DNA of 64,000 bases from Bacteroidaceae bacterium (GCA_017541025.1 JAFXZY010000053.1:1-64000); one strand, 5' to 3'; shown: positions 8,701 through 18,228, counted from the stretch's first letter. Notes: generated from the sequence alone by a model not told the origin. Numbers and translations are program-made.

Positions 8701-10317
8701 CCTTCTTTGGAGAGCGAGACCACTCACCGTTATGGCGGCAATCCCATCAGGATTGAGGGTAAAACGCTGATTCGCGCCATTGCCACTTGCAACAATATGT
8801 TAGTGAGCGATGAAGCTACCTATCACTATAATACATATAAAACTAATCTGCGATGGGACTTTTCTAAGCGTTGGCAGTGGATATCTCACAACATGGCAGA
8901 CGATATGGATCCAAATGAACTTTACGACTATGTTGAGTACATGCAAAGTGAAACGCAGGAGGTAAGCATCCTCAATGGTCAGCCTGTTGTTGGCAGCATG
9001 GAGCCGCTGACAGCTACGGCTTCCTACAAGGTAAAGTCTGTATCGCCTGTTATTATGGAACGGAAGTTAGACCAGATTGATCCCGCTATAGTTTCAATGG
9101 AGTTGCACAAAGGCTGGAACTGGATAGGCTATCCCATTGGACATAGCCAAAAGCTTGACGAGGCCTTTGGTAATCAGGCCCGTGAGGGTGACATTATCAG
9201 TGGGCAGTTGGGGTATGCTACTTTTGAGAATGGTCAGTGGGCTGGTACATTGATGACCCTCGATAATGGGCGAGGCTACTTGCTGATGTCAAAGAGCAAT
9301 CGCGTACTGACATTCCGGGATGTGGAAAATTCGATTACCAAGCCCCAGAAAGAGCCGTTCGAAGGCAGAGAAGGACTGAAAGTTGACATATATGCATATC
9401 CTGTCACAATGAACATCACGGCACAATTGTATGTCGGTGATGAACGTCAGGATGACGGTTTTGCCATAGGAGCATTCTGTGGTGACGAGTGTCGAGGTGT
9501 GGCAGAACTGATAGACGGACGCTACTATCTGACCGTTTATGGGAACGAAGAAGATGCTATCACGCTGAAGGCGGTCAAAGCCAACACCTTGGAATTACTC
9601 GACATTACAGAGACATTCCAACTAACCCAAGAGGCATATGGTTCACGTATCAGTCCTTTGCGTCTTAGCGCAGACTTCCCAACTGTGGTGAGAGTCACTA
9701 ACGTTATACGCGAATATGGTGAACGTAATCCTGAATTGGCCTACACGGTAGATGGTGCATCCCTGCAAGGCACGCCACAACTTTCGTGCGAGGCCGATCA
9801 ACAGTCGGCTGTAGGTGAATATCCTATCGTTATAGACAAGGGGTCTGTAGAGAATTTGAATGTTACATACGTCAGTGGTACGCTGACAGTCACGAAGGCT
9901 CCACTGACAGCCTCCGTTGGCGAATACTCTCGTGAAGAGGGTGAGGAGAATCCTATCTTTACCATCCTGTACGATGGATTTAAGAATGGTGAGACACCAG
10001 ACGTTCTGATAGAGGCTCCTACAGTTACTACAGATGCTAAAACAGGAAGTCCAATGGGAGAGTACGACATCATTGTTAGTGGCGGTGATGCTCAGAACTA
10101 TGAGTTTATTTATGTCAATGGTAAATTGACGGTCACAATGTCTGATGATGTTGCTGAGATTATAGCCTCAGGAAGATTTAATGTATATACATTGAGAGGC
10201 CAGTATGTGGCTAAGGATGTTTCCTCCCTAAAGGAACTTTCGCCGGGTATTTATATTCTCCGACCAATTGATGGCCGTTTGGATAATAAAAAGATTATAA
10301 AGGTCATAGTGAAGTGA
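5740..10317 (+). CDS. Secreted M6-family (immune inhibitor A-like) metalloprotease with Ig-like and sorting domains
   Basis: A 1,525-residue exported protease. Order of parts: signal peptide (1-22); propeptide-like region typical of M6 enzymes (about 24-110, with QPDGTTLNIRLHGDE); catalytic domain (about 145-520) with the zinc motif HEFSHVLGLPD, His332, Glu333 and His336; beta-sandwich region; a chitobiase C-terminal-like repeat near 970 (YSTDGSEPS); two MBG-type Ig-like repeats (about 1313-1467); and a 55-residue C-terminal tail with VYTLRGQYV and LSPGIYIL that resembles a type IX secretion sorting domain. It probably degrades host or dietary protein at the cell surface. The preceding gene is 18 bases away. 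Cleavage specificity is unknown. Confidence 0.88.
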   Translation: MIIRRCIISLLALLLWQGAVMAVPAWPSVTQARQPDGTTLNIRLHGDEYLHYCTTADGYTIIRNAQGYYVYAEELANGELAATNRVAHDAAQRTEEEQTWLQSRTKYQKPKMSEKSTRMRIAEGRRRSQAMASRRALARNRAPRYDYKNFRGLILLVEYKDRPFSSNEYADILDKMVNSENYTGYDDSEYGVYSGSVRDYFSDNSNHLFTPHFEVVGPIPIDFSQYDANSNSSTDFYKLAQAAITDADLYVDFSKFDGDGDGKVDLVYFIFSGISAHYGDNDKRLLWPHAYALSPNGKIECDGVEIDRYACSTELLGDEDYSVYEGIGTICHEFSHVLGLPDLYDTDGEESGESNDPDSWSLMASGGHLNFGRTPAGLGLYERWVMGFATPQQITDLGTYQINPIGTSNTGYRMNSGVDNEFFLMEYRHPIYKWDKYLPGQGMLVYRVDSTDVAPWNENKVNADPEHNCYELRRAGGGQGATSSDPFPGAFKVTKLGNKTEPANLLSHSGIESPFELFKIAEYGSVIAFDVVEPKQGEDDNPDDPQQPDGYGMKYWFDDQKELAGQIENYSAAFSLDVSMLSDGVHALHVAPYDQSDGVYLESAAQTYYFIKQPVMKTSRKTDYIFYIDGELKGRMSSNLGDLYETNIPMQDVEEGLHLLTTLVKAPGNGSTTLTNHYFLRIPTAEDLGSVRLTCKVDGGTFITLQRGFVGDSLNYELDVKDLEPGLHRLTWQLTSNSSGLNTPPHTTFFMVNPKLSSYEYWLNDDFSTLRRMDGLATNNAYEIVEELKLPSMPIRSSKFHFTVENDKPMVYAINDLTVRFFNNGGGMTDSTMQYIDITTREAIMKSTLLEQNDPTTVITPEAGKIKWFRLEAYRGDGIRLQASRPCVMQLFAPDGEEIYHVSGDAAKVIAGTNGLLTGTYYVAVHDISDTDESREITVTYYPGASILTEQPMASLADSTIVYRHATVTLTCNTPNAVIWYSTDGSEPSLESETTHRYGGNPIRIEGKTLIRAIATCNNMLVSDEATYHYNTYKTNLRWDFSKRWQWISHNMADDMDPNELYDYVEYMQSETQEVSILNGQPVVGSMEPLTATASYKVKSVSPVIMERKLDQIDPAIVSMELHKGWNWIGYPIGHSQKLDEAFGNQAREGDIISGQLGYATFENGQWAGTLMTLDNGRGYLLMSKSNRVLTFRDVENSITKPQKEPFEGREGLKVDIYAYPVTMNITAQLYVGDERQDDGFAIGAFCGDECRGVAELIDGRYYLTVYGNEEDAITLKAVKANTLELLDITETFQLTQEAYGSRISPLRLSADFPTVVRVTNVIREYGERNPELAYTVDGASLQGTPQLSCEADQQSAVGEYPIVIDKGSVENLNVTYVSGTLTVTKAPLTASVGEYSREEGEENPIFTILYDGFKNGETPDVLIEAPTVTTDAKTGSPMGEYDIIVSGGDAQNYEFIYVNGKLTVTMSDDVAEIIASGRFNVYTLRGQYVAKDVSSLKELSPGIYILRPIDGRLDNKKIIKVIVK

Positions 10318-10387
10318 TTTATGACTATACAGTTAGTAATGTAATGCTTTTTTCCTACAAAGGATAAGATTGTGTAGGGGGAACAAG

Positions 10388-10431
10388 TCATTCAGATAAT
10401 CCCTTACCCCTATAAAGTCCTATCTGAATGA
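10388..10431. repeat. 11-bp perfect inverted repeat between convergent genes
   Basis: TCATTCAGATA (10388-10398) is exactly inverted at 10421-10431 around a 22-base loop. It lies between the convergent M6 and outer-membrane genes. It lacks a T-run, so it may be a bidirectional mRNA 3' end or a protein site rather than a classical terminator. Confidence 0.5.
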
Positions 10432-10481
10432 GTCGTGGAGATAAGGGGAATGAAGCAAAGGTTAAAGGATGAGGAACAGGA

Positions 10482-13328
10482 TCACCAGCGCTGTTCCTTG
10501 CGCTCTTCGCTAGTTCCCATGGTGTTCTTGCCACCTATGATGCTGAAGCGGTAGATGAGGGAGAAGAGGCCGTACTGGTAGATATCGTTGGTGCGCGTAT
10601 CGCTACGGCTGAACTCTGATACCCAACGGCTGATGTTGCTCTGCTGGCCTAAGATATCGAAGAACTCTGCCTTTATGGTCAGCGCCTTTCCCTTCAGGAA
10701 GGAATGAGCAAGGGAAGCGTTCCAAATCATCTCGGTGGTGTTCATGTCGTCACGAGAGTATCCCCTACGGCACTGTACTCCGTAGTCCGTAGAAAGTTTG
10801 GTTCCCCAAGGCATGGTCCATTCTACACGCGGACCGTACGAGAAGCGGTAGGTATTGTTATTACCGGTGTCGGTAACATTATTCTTGGTGTACTGATAAT
10901 TCAGTGAGCCACGCATACCGGCATCTATCCAGTCGTTGCGATACGAGAACTGCAAAGTACCGCTGGTGCGCAGGTTATGGGTTACGGAGGTGATGTCCAG
11001 GTCATCGTCCTGCTGGGCTGTGACATTATTAAAGAAACCTACATTATGATTGTAATTAATGTGGGCATCAATGCTCAGGAAGAAACGTTTCTTCTTTCCC
11101 ATAGCGGTATTAAAGCCTGCACCTGTTCCACCACCCCAGTTGCCATTGATATTCATTGGCTTAGTGGTTCGGATACCTGTTACAGGATCGTAAGTGGTCT
11201 TGTTGCTGATACCGTTATGGGTGAAATTGGCATAAAGATAACTCCAAAGACCCTGCTGTTTCTCGGCATTGTAGGTATTGAAATGTCCGTTAAGGTTATG
11301 CGTGAAAGATGGCTTCAGCTCGGGGTTACCACGTGTAATGTTCAGCGGGTCGGAGTCGTCGGTAATATCCAAGAGGTTGGTCATACTGGGCTGAGTGGTT
11401 CGTCCGTTATAACGGAAGTCCATATTAGTCTGCTTAGAGAAATTATACTTGAAGTACATACGGGGAGCCATGTTGAAGACGTTGCGGACAACCTCAGGGT
11501 ACTCGCTACCCATATACTTGTAGTTCAACTTGGTACGCTGGGGCAAGGCATCCACACCGATGTTGAAGTTGTACTTCTCACGGACACGACGGAACTGCAG
11601 GCTGATGTTGTGGTTATAGTTACGATACTCCGAGAACTGGCTCAAGGCTACTGTATCACGCAGTTCCCAGCCTTCCTGCTCCATCATCAGGAGGGCATCT
11701 TCTATCTCATAGTGATTATCCTCGATGTAACTGACAAGAGTCTGATAGGCATCTGAGTCATAGACGTAAGCACGGCGGTCGTTACGGTTATAGCCGTAGT
11801 TAAATCGATAGTTGATTTGTATGTAGGTGCGGTCGGCTATGGGTTCGCTATAAGTGAACTGACCGCCTATGTTGTAATTCAGCGAGGGTGTGTTGTAGTA
11901 TCGGTTGTTGCGGTCGTTCTGAATGCTGACGGTGTCCTTACGATAAAAGATGTCGGCAGCAGAAAGCTGCTGGCTACGTCCCTGGGAGAAACCACCGAAT
12001 GTTCTGAAGGTAATGTTACGTCCCTTATTATTGAGCTTGCGGTTGTACTGCAACCAACCATTGACCCATGCATTATGGTTGTTGCTGTTGTTATAGCTGT
12101 TATTGGTGTTGACCGTATCAACCAGATTCAACTCTTCAAGAACATCGTAGTTGATGGATGAATAATGCCCATAACCGTAACCTTTGGTATAGCCGAAGTT
12201 GGGACGGAACATGACATTGGTCATGGTGTCAGGTTTCCACTCCAAACGGATATTGCCATCAAGATTATGATTGCCGTTCAGCGTAGTACTAATCGAATTG
12301 GACAACTTTCCTCGTGCAGCCACAAAGTTTTCCGACTCGGATACATTCTCCACGTCCGACCCGTGATAACGGTAGTTGACGCTTCCGCCAACCTCCAGTT
12401 TCTCCTTCTTGATGGTGAAGTTAGAGCCCACCTCCTTGGTATTATGGAGACCGCTGTTACCACCCCACCCCCAACGCTCAGGTGTGTTGCGGATGCTTCC
12501 CAGGAGAGTGAAGTTATTCTCGTCCCAGAAACGGTTGGCCATCACGCGATTGTTATAACGCCCCGCTGTTCCGTAACCGGCATTGGCATTTCCGAACCAG
12601 CCGCGCTTCATTTCTTTCTTAACAGAAAGGTCCAACACGGTCTCCTCCTCCCCATCGTCAATACCGGTGATGCGGGTAAGGTCGCTCTTGCGTTCGTAGG
12701 ACTTAATCTTCTCAATCATCTCGACGGGGATGTTCTTCATGGCAATATCCTTATCGTTCAGGAAAAATTCCTTTCCGTCCACCAATATCTTGGTAACTTC
12801 CTTGCCATTGATGGTAATCTTACCGTCATCATCAATCTTGGCTCCAGGAAGGAGTTTTACCAAAGCCTCCAAAGTGGAGCCTTCCTGAACGCGATAGGCA
12901 GAAGGGTCGTAGACCAGAGAGTCACCATCCATACGGACTTTAAGAGCCGCACCGGTAATGGTAGTCTCTTGCATAAGCTTATAATCAGGCTGCAAGGTGA
13001 TGAATCCTAAGTCATTGTCTCCCTTATGGAGTTCAGACAAATCCATGAAGCGGGTAATGTAACCGATACAGCTTACCTTTAACGACAAGCGTTTTCCGTG
13101 CTTGGGTTCCTTTATGTCCACCAAGCGGAAAACGCCTACCGTATCAGTATACATACCATCGACCATTGAGCTGTCTGGCAGCAGCATAACACGTACGGTT
13201 GCTGCCATAACAGGCTCGTTGGTATCCTTTTCAATAATAGTTCCAGACAGATTTATCTTGCTCTGGGCAAATGTCTGGGATGTGGCAAAACAAGCAGCAA
13301 GAGCCACTAAGGTTCTTAATAGTTTCAT
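10482..13328 (-). CDS. TonB-dependent-receptor-like outer-membrane beta-barrel protein (948 aa)
   Basis: The signal peptide (LLRTLVALAACFATSQTFA|Q) is followed by a carboxypeptidase-regulatory-like Ig domain (about 25-115, GTIIEKDTNEPVMAATVRV). A plug-like region comes next (about 120-240, with PGAKIDDDGKITINGKEVTK and ILVDGKEFF), then a long barrel rich in alternating aromatic strands and GNPELKPS-type turns. This arrangement fits the outer membrane beta-barrel family common in Bacteroidetes (OMP_b-brl_3 type). The substrate is unknown. It is the last gene of a minus-strand run, 26 bases after the M16 peptidase, which suggests a shared role in peptide uptake or processing. The protein does not end in the usual terminal Phe. 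Confidence 0.82.
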   Translation of the reverse strand: MKLLRTLVALAACFATSQTFAQSKINLSGTIIEKDTNEPVMAATVRVMLLPDSSMVDGMYTDTVGVFRLVDIKEPKHGKRLSLKVSCIGYITRFMDLSELHKGDNDLGFITLQPDYKLMQETTITGAALKVRMDGDSLVYDPSAYRVQEGSTLEALVKLLPGAKIDDDGKITINGKEVTKILVDGKEFFLNDKDIAMKNIPVEMIEKIKSYERKSDLTRITGIDDGEEETVLDLSVKKEMKRGWFGNANAGYGTAGRYNNRVMANRFWDENNFTLLGSIRNTPERWGWGGNSGLHNTKEVGSNFTIKKEKLEVGGSVNYRYHGSDVENVSESENFVAARGKLSNSISTTLNGNHNLDGNIRLEWKPDTMTNVMFRPNFGYTKGYGYGHYSSINYDVLEELNLVDTVNTNNSYNNSNNHNAWVNGWLQYNRKLNNKGRNITFRTFGGFSQGRSQQLSAADIFYRKDTVSIQNDRNNRYYNTPSLNYNIGGQFTYSEPIADRTYIQINYRFNYGYNRNDRRAYVYDSDAYQTLVSYIEDNHYEIEDALLMMEQEGWELRDTVALSQFSEYRNYNHNISLQFRRVREKYNFNIGVDALPQRTKLNYKYMGSEYPEVVRNVFNMAPRMYFKYNFSKQTNMDFRYNGRTTQPSMTNLLDITDDSDPLNITRGNPELKPSFTHNLNGHFNTYNAEKQQGLWSYLYANFTHNGISNKTTYDPVTGIRTTKPMNINGNWGGGTGAGFNTAMGKKKRFFLSIDAHINYNHNVGFFNNVTAQQDDDLDITSVTHNLRTSGTLQFSYRNDWIDAGMRGSLNYQYTKNNVTDTGNNNTYRFSYGPRVEWTMPWGTKLSTDYGVQCRRGYSRDDMNTTEMIWNASLAHSFLKGKALTIKAEFFDILGQQSNISRWVSEFSRSDTRTNDIYQYGLFSLIYRFSIIGGKNTMGTSEERKEQRW

Positions 13329-13354
13329 TAGGTTTTGTTAGGTATATTATCTGA

Positions 13355-16204
13355 TTACTTCTGCGGAGTCTTCATACCAACTACCAGTCGGTTGCCGCTC
13401 TTGAAGATCTTCTGAGCCAGCTCCTTGAGGTCCGCAGTAGTAATGCTCTGAACCATATCGTCATAACCCGTTACATAGTCAATCTTGAATCGGGTGAGAT
13501 TAACCATCTGGTTCATCCAGTAACCGTTCTTCTTCAGGTTCTCTGCATGAGAGCGTATCATGTATTCCTTAATCTTCTGCAGATAATCCTCGGAAGGACC
13601 TTCAGCACAAACCTTTTCTATACCGTTATAAACCACCTGCATCATACGGTCTATCTTGTCAGGTGCTGTGGGCAACTGAATCTGAACGGTGGCAATCTCC
13701 TCGGGATAGTCAGTAAGAGAAGCACTGACGGGAACGCCATAGGCTCCACCCTCGTCCTCACGAACAGACTCGGTGTACAGCATAGACATAGACTGCTCTA
13801 ACATATCAACCAAGATATCGTTACGCAGGTTCTCCTTAAGAGGAGCGTGATAAACAAAGTTTACTGTGGCACTGGGTGTATCCTGCTCCTTCTCAAAGAT
13901 GCAAGTACGCTCGCCTTTGGTAAGACGACGGTCAATAACCTGATACTTCTCGGTCTTCTTGCTTACGGGCAGTGCACCTAAGTACTTGGCCAAGAGAGGA
14001 GCCACAGAATCAGCATTCAGGTCGCCTACGAAGTAGAAGTCGAAATCGGCAGCATTAGCATAACGCTCTTTGTAGATTTCCAGAATGCGGTCGTAAGAAA
14101 TCTTGCTGAGGTCCTCAACACGCATACGCTTAGCACGAACATTATTGTTATACAGAACGCTTGCAACGCTGTCGCGGAGGGTTGTCTGAGGATTCAGATC
14201 CTGATTCTTAAGTGCATCCTGCAAACGGGCCATGGTGCTCTGGAAGGCCTCATCATCGCGGTGAGGAGCGGTGAAGCAGAGATAGGTGAGCTGCAGAAGG
14301 GTCTCGAAGTCCTTCTTGACACAGCTACCGCCCAATCTTTCCACACGGTCGCCTACAGAGGGATTAACAGATGCCTGAATACCAGAGAGTTTCTTGTTCA
14401 ACTGAGTAGCGGTAAAGGTTCCCCAACCGCCCAAGCTTACCATATCGACATTGCCAGCACAGAAGTACTCATCGTTAGGATAAAGGCTACTTCCACCCCA
14501 GCTGACAGCAGTCATAGAAATCTGGTTGGGTGCATAATCGGTCTGCTTTACGCGAACCTTGATGCCATTGCTCAGTGTTATCAGCTTAGAACCGAATACA
14601 TCATCCTTAATGCTCTTAACCTTAGCCTTGGAAGAGAGTTCAGGAACCAATGGATCTGTATTCACTTCTTCCTTGAAGACCTCGATATCCTCGGCATCCA
14701 CATCAGCCAGCGTCTTCAGGATTTCTTCCTTTGTAGGATACTGGAGTCCTTCCTTATCAGGCATAAAGAGGACAATAGCACGGTTCTTATCGGTAATCAA
14801 TTGGGGGAATGCCTGATTGATGGCATCCAAGGGAAGCATAGGAACAATGGTCTTCATATTCTGGTGTTCCCATTCAATGCCGGGTGCAGGTTCGTTATCC
14901 AGGAAGTAACGTACATACTCGTTTACATAACGGGTATTCTGCACCTTGTCACGAGCCTCGTACTGAGCATCCAGACGTGAAAGGAATTCCTGCTTGTAGC
15001 GCTCATACTCAGCCTCGGTGAAACCGCCACGCTTGGCACGCAGCAACTCACGATAAACAGCAGCGATACCCTCAAGATACTTGCCTTCCTTCATGACAAT
15101 CTGGGCATCCACACTTTCCTTTGACTTGGCCACCAGATACTCTCCGAAGCCAACACCAGCCTGCATGAAGGGGCAATCGGGCTTCTGAGCCAACTCCTGC
15201 AGACGTTCAGAGAACATGCCGGATATTGCACCCTTAACATACTCCAGGAAAAGATAAGGCATTGTGCTCTTGAACTCGCGAGGAGTAGCATCGTGCTTAA
15301 ACATAAGCAACGCATAAGCAGCGGTCTGCTCCTTATCTTTCTGAATAGAAACCAAAGGCTCGTCGTTATCAGGCACAGGAATTACCTCACGCTTGGCAGC
15401 ATCGGCTGGAGCGGGAGCAATATCAGCAAACATATCCTTTATCTTCTGCTCTATCTCGTCGGGGTTCACATCACCCACAATAACAAGGCCCTGCAAATCA
15501 GGACGATACCAACGACGGTAATAAGAACGCAAATCGTCGTATGGGAAGTTCATGACAATGTCCATAGTACCAATGGGCATGCGGTCGGCATAACGACTGC
15601 CTACGAACAAATCCTTGAAAGCTGCCTCCTGCATACGCATCATGGCAGAACGGCGCATACGCCACTCTTCGTTGATAACGCCACGCTCCTTGTCTATCTC
15701 CTTATCCTCGAGCAAGAGGTCATGGCTCCAATCGTGCAGAATCAGTAAGCATGAGTCAATAGCGCCAGCTGTTTCTACATTTACATTATTAATATTATAT
15801 ACAGTCTCATCAAAAGAAGTATAGGCATTCAGGTTCTCGCCAAACTTAACTCCTATGCGCTCCAAGTACTGCTTCAGGGCATCACCAGGGAAGTGGGTGG
15901 TACCATTGAAACACATGTGCTCCAAGAAGTGAGCCAGACCGCGCTGGTTCTCTTCCTCCTGAATAGAACCCACCTTCTGTGCGATATAGAAGTCGCAACG
16001 CTTCTCAGGCCACTCGTTGTGACGAATGTAATAAGTAAGGCCGTTAGGTAAAACACCAACCTTAACAGCGGGGTCAAGGGGAACATTAGGCATCTGCTGC
16101 TGAGCAGAAACTCCCAAAATGACTACAAACAGGAAGAAAAACAAAAGCCCCCTCCCTGCTCCCCCTTTGGGGGAGTGCATTAAACTAAAATGGAAATTGT
16201 TCAT
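13355..16204 (-). CDS. Exported M16 (insulinase/pitrilysin) family zinc peptidase (949 aa)
   Basis: The inverted zinc motif HFLEH is at residues 92-96, with a downstream Glu in the GVINEEWRMR segment as third ligand. The length fits a fused two-half M16 enzyme with an active N-terminal and a structural C-terminal half. The N-terminus is odd: residues 10-19 (HSPKGGAGRG) are read from a GC-rich palindromic repeat, and this stretch forms the basic n-region ahead of the hydrophobic core LLFFFLFVVILGVSA and a probable cleavage before QQ. A start at 16180 (MHSPKGG) is also possible. Peptidase action in the periplasm or at the surface is likely. It lies upstream of the barrel gene in the same transcription unit. 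Confidence 0.88.
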   Translation of the reverse strand: MNNFHFSLMHSPKGGAGRGLLFFFLFVVILGVSAQQQMPNVPLDPAVKVGVLPNGLTYYIRHNEWPEKRCDFYIAQKVGSIQEEENQRGLAHFLEHMCFNGTTHFPGDALKQYLERIGVKFGENLNAYTSFDETVYNINNVNVETAGAIDSCLLILHDWSHDLLLEDKEIDKERGVINEEWRMRRSAMMRMQEAAFKDLFVGSRYADRMPIGTMDIVMNFPYDDLRSYYRRWYRPDLQGLVIVGDVNPDEIEQKIKDMFADIAPAPADAAKREVIPVPDNDEPLVSIQKDKEQTAAYALLMFKHDATPREFKSTMPYLFLEYVKGAISGMFSERLQELAQKPDCPFMQAGVGFGEYLVAKSKESVDAQIVMKEGKYLEGIAAVYRELLRAKRGGFTEAEYERYKQEFLSRLDAQYEARDKVQNTRYVNEYVRYFLDNEPAPGIEWEHQNMKTIVPMLPLDAINQAFPQLITDKNRAIVLFMPDKEGLQYPTKEEILKTLADVDAEDIEVFKEEVNTDPLVPELSSKAKVKSIKDDVFGSKLITLSNGIKVRVKQTDYAPNQISMTAVSWGGSSLYPNDEYFCAGNVDMVSLGGWGTFTATQLNKKLSGIQASVNPSVGDRVERLGGSCVKKDFETLLQLTYLCFTAPHRDDEAFQSTMARLQDALKNQDLNPQTTLRDSVASVLYNNNVRAKRMRVEDLSKISYDRILEIYKERYANAADFDFYFVGDLNADSVAPLLAKYLGALPVSKKTEKYQVIDRRLTKGERTCIFEKEQDTPSATVNFVYHAPLKENLRNDILVDMLEQSMSMLYTESVREDEGGAYGVPVSASLTDYPEEIATVQIQLPTAPDKIDRMMQVVYNGIEKVCAEGPSEDYLQKIKEYMIRSHAENLKKNGYWMNQMVNLTRFKIDYVTGYDDMVQSITTADLKELAQKIFKSGNRLVVGMKTPQK

Positions 16205-16275
16205 CTTAAAAATTATTTTGAATTTAACTATCTAACTACAAATAACCCTCCCCCAAGGGGGAGCCGGAGGGGGCT
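16147..16275. repeat. Composite GC-rich palindromic element (two inverted halves)
   Basis: The left half (16147-16177) contains CTCCCCCTTTGGGGGAG and overlaps the start of the M16 gene. The right half (16245-16275) contains CTCCCCCAAGGGGGAG in inverse order and ends 7 bases before the lipoprotein stop codon. The halves are separated by about 67 AT-rich bases. The same composite recurs at 16661-16772. Confidence 0.8.
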
Positions 16276-16281
16276 CTTATC

Positions 16282-16725
16282 TTATTTCACCCTCCATTTA
16301 CTCTTCTGGAATACCATAGGCACTCCCACCTGCTCATGAACGCTGTCAGCAAAGACTAAATCCAAGAAAACGTAAGCCGTAGAGTCTGCGGCATAAAGGC
16401 TGTCGGAAAGTGCCTCCACACGTACTACCTCACCCTTACGGGCAAGTTCTTTTGCAGCCTGTGCAATGACATCCTGCATCTGCCGAGTGTAATCTTCAGG
16501 GAAAGTTTGGGAATCTGCCATTCCTTCAACAAACTGCTTGGCGTCGCCGTTGACAAAATACGTATAGTAACGCTGAGCAGCCTGCTGTACCGACTCGTGC
16601 GAGAAGGTATCTGGGGCAGTCTTTGTGCAACTTGCTAGAAATGCCACAAGCAAAAGATAAAGCCCCCTCCACGCTCCCCCTTTGGGGGAGTGATTTTTAC
16701 TATTATAGACGAAATCAAACCGCAT
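16282..16725 (-). CDS. Small lipoprotein, DUF4878/NTF2-like (147 aa)
   Basis: A lipobox LASC follows the hydrophobic core LYLLLVAFLASC, so the mature protein is anchored by Cys33. The rest (about 115 residues) has the helix-plus-sheet pattern of NTF2-like DUF4878 lipoproteins: an N-terminal helix (ESVQQAAQRYYTYFVNGD), then beta strands with VRVEALSDSLYAADSTAYVF and a terminal QKSKWRVK. That family match is by eye. Residues 12-20 (HSPKGGAWR) are encoded by a palindromic repeat, as in the neighbouring M16 peptidase. It lies between der and the M16 gene in one orientation. Function unknown. Confidence 0.65.
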   Translation of the reverse strand: MRFDFVYNSKNHSPKGGAWRGLYLLLVAFLASCTKTAPDTFSHESVQQAAQRYYTYFVNGDAKQFVEGMADSQTFPEDYTRQMQDVIAQAAKELARKGEVVRVEALSDSLYAADSTAYVFLDLVFADSVHEQVGVPMVFQKSKWRVK

Positions 16726-16772
16726 ATTTACTATTTATAGCACTCCCCCAAAGGGGGAGCAGGGAAGGGGCT
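16661..16772. repeat. Composite GC-rich palindromic element, second copy
   Basis: The left half (16661-16692) carries CTCCCCCTTTGGGGGAG and encodes part of the lipoprotein signal peptide. The right half (16742-16772) carries CTCCCCCAAAGGGGGAG inverted and ends 7 bases before the der stop codon. Layout and spacing from the stop codon are the same as at 16147-16275. Confidence 0.8.
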
Positions 16773-16778
16773 TCTTAT

Positions 16779-18089
16779 TTACTTTTGTCTCACAAACACA
16801 TTAATAGGCGTACCGTTAAAGTTCCAGCGCTCGCGAATCTTGTTCTCCAAGAATCGGCGATAAGGTTCCTTTACATACTGGGGCAAGTTGGCATAGAACA
16901 CAAAAGTAGGTACATGCGTTTCAGGCACCTGCATACAGTATTTTATCTTGATGTACTTGCCCTTCATGGATGGTGGCGGATAAGCCTCAATCAGGGGCAG
17001 CATCTCCTCGTTCAGCTTAGCTGTGGGAACACGACGGCAACGGTTCCCATAAACATCCTTTGCTGTTTCCAGCACCTTAAAGATACGCTGCTTGGTAAGT
17101 GCCGAAGCAAAGATAATAGGAAAATCAACGAAGGGGGCCATGCGGTCGCGAATAGCATCCTCCATAGTCTTCATCACCTTAGTATCCTTATCCGGTACCA
17201 AATCCCACTTATTCACCACAACCACCAGATTCTTCTGGTTCTTCTGTATGATCTGGAAGATATTCAGGTCCTGACTCTCGATGCCACGAGTAGCATCAAT
17301 CATCAGAATGCAGACATCGCTGTTCTCAATGGCACGGATGGAGCGCATAACGCTATAGAACTCCAAATCCTCGGTTACCTTATTCTTTCTGCGGATTCCG
17401 GCTGTATCCACCAGATAGAAGTCGAATCCGAACTTATCATAGCGAGTATAGATACTATCGCGAGTGGTTCCGGCAATATCAGTTACAATATTACGGTCCT
17501 CACCGATAAAGGCATTAATGAGTGAACTTTTGCCTGCATTGGGACGACCCACCACCGCAAAGCGGGGAATATTCTCATCGGGCAAATCGTTACCTTCCTT
17601 GGGGAAAAGACTTACAACGAGGTCGAGCAGATCACCGGTTCCGCCACCCGTAGCAGCAGAAATACACTGAGGATCTCCCAAGCCCAACGAATAGAATTCG
17701 GCAGAGAGATAAGTCTCGTTATTATCGGTCTTGTTACAAACCAGCACAACGGGTTTCTTGGTACGACGAAGAATACCGGCAACAGCCTCATCCAAGTCGG
17801 TTACTCCATTATGTATATCTACCAGAAACAGGATAACATCGGCCTCATCAGTGGCCAGCGTTACCTGCTTGCGGATTTCCTCCTCAAAGATATCATCGCT
17901 GTTTACTACCCATCCGCCGGTGTCGATAACAGAGAACTCTCTTTGCCCCCATTCGCATTTGCCGTACTGGCGGTCACGCGTAGTACCTGCCTCGTCACTG
18001 ACAATGGCGTGTCTGGTTTGTGTCAGTCGGTTGAAAAGTGTCGACTTGCCCACGTTCGGGCGTCCTACGATAGCTACAATATTGCTCAT
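16779..18089 (-). CDS. der: Ribosome biogenesis GTPase Der (EngA)
   Basis: The protein carries two tandem Era-like GTPase domains: first Walker [10 protein letters not shown] near residue 8 and second GRPNAGKSS near 180, each with DTAG/DTGG and NKxD motifs (CNKTD, VNKWD), and a C-terminal KH-like domain (about 350-436). This double-G architecture is unique to Der, which assists 50S subunit assembly. The start at 18089 gives 436 residues, the usual length; the ORF extends further upstream but that part is intergenic and contains two promoter-like repeats. It begins a minus-strand run continuing with the lipoprotein, M16 and barrel genes. Confidence 0.95.
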   Translation of the reverse strand: MSNIVAIVGRPNVGKSTLFNRLTQTRHAIVSDEAGTTRDRQYGKCEWGQREFSVIDTGGWVVNSDDIFEEEIRKQVTLATDEADVILFLVDIHNGVTDLDEAVAGILRRTKKPVVLVCNKTDNNETYLSAEFYSLGLGDPQCISAATGGGTGDLLDLVVSLFPKEGNDLPDENIPRFAVVGRPNAGKSSLINAFIGEDRNIVTDIAGTTRDSIYTRYDKFGFDFYLVDTAGIRRKNKVTEDLEFYSVMRSIRAIENSDVCILMIDATRGIESQDLNIFQIIQKNQKNLVVVVNKWDLVPDKDTKVMKTMEDAIRDRMAPFVDFPIIFASALTKQRIFKVLETAKDVYGNRCRRVPTAKLNEEMLPLIEAYPPPSMKGKYIKIKYCMQVPETHVPTFVFYANLPQYVKEPYRRFLENKIRERWNFNGTPINVFVRQK

Positions 18090-18105
18090 AACTTCTATTT
18101 TGCGT

Positions 18106-18228
18106 GCAAAGTTACGAAAAGTCGAGAGCAGAACAAAATAAATCCATTTATTTTTTATGCCGAGACGTAGTAAGTTCGCGATGCTAATCGCAAAGTTACG
18201 AAAAAACGAGAGAAGTGTGAAAGAAATA
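18106..18228 (-). promoter_or_regulatory. Two tandem copies of a dispersed promoter repeat upstream of der
   Basis: GCAAAGTTACGAAAA with a following CGAGAG-rich tail occurs at 18106-18140 and again at 18190-18228. Read on the minus strand each supplies a -7 box TAACTTTG (18107-18114 and 18191-18198) preceded by a CTCTCG/TTTC region at about the -33 position. A third copy precedes leuA at 40677-40715. Confidence 0.6.

Noticed and set aside
10977..13010. Long plus-strand ORFs (259, 114 and 281 aa) antisense to the outer-membrane barrel gene
   Set aside because: They are shadows of a well-supported gene: no domain, odd composition and no promoter boxes.
14261..14980. 239-aa ORF antisense to the M16 peptidase
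   Set aside because: It is a shadow frame of a clear peptidase gene with no recognisable domain.
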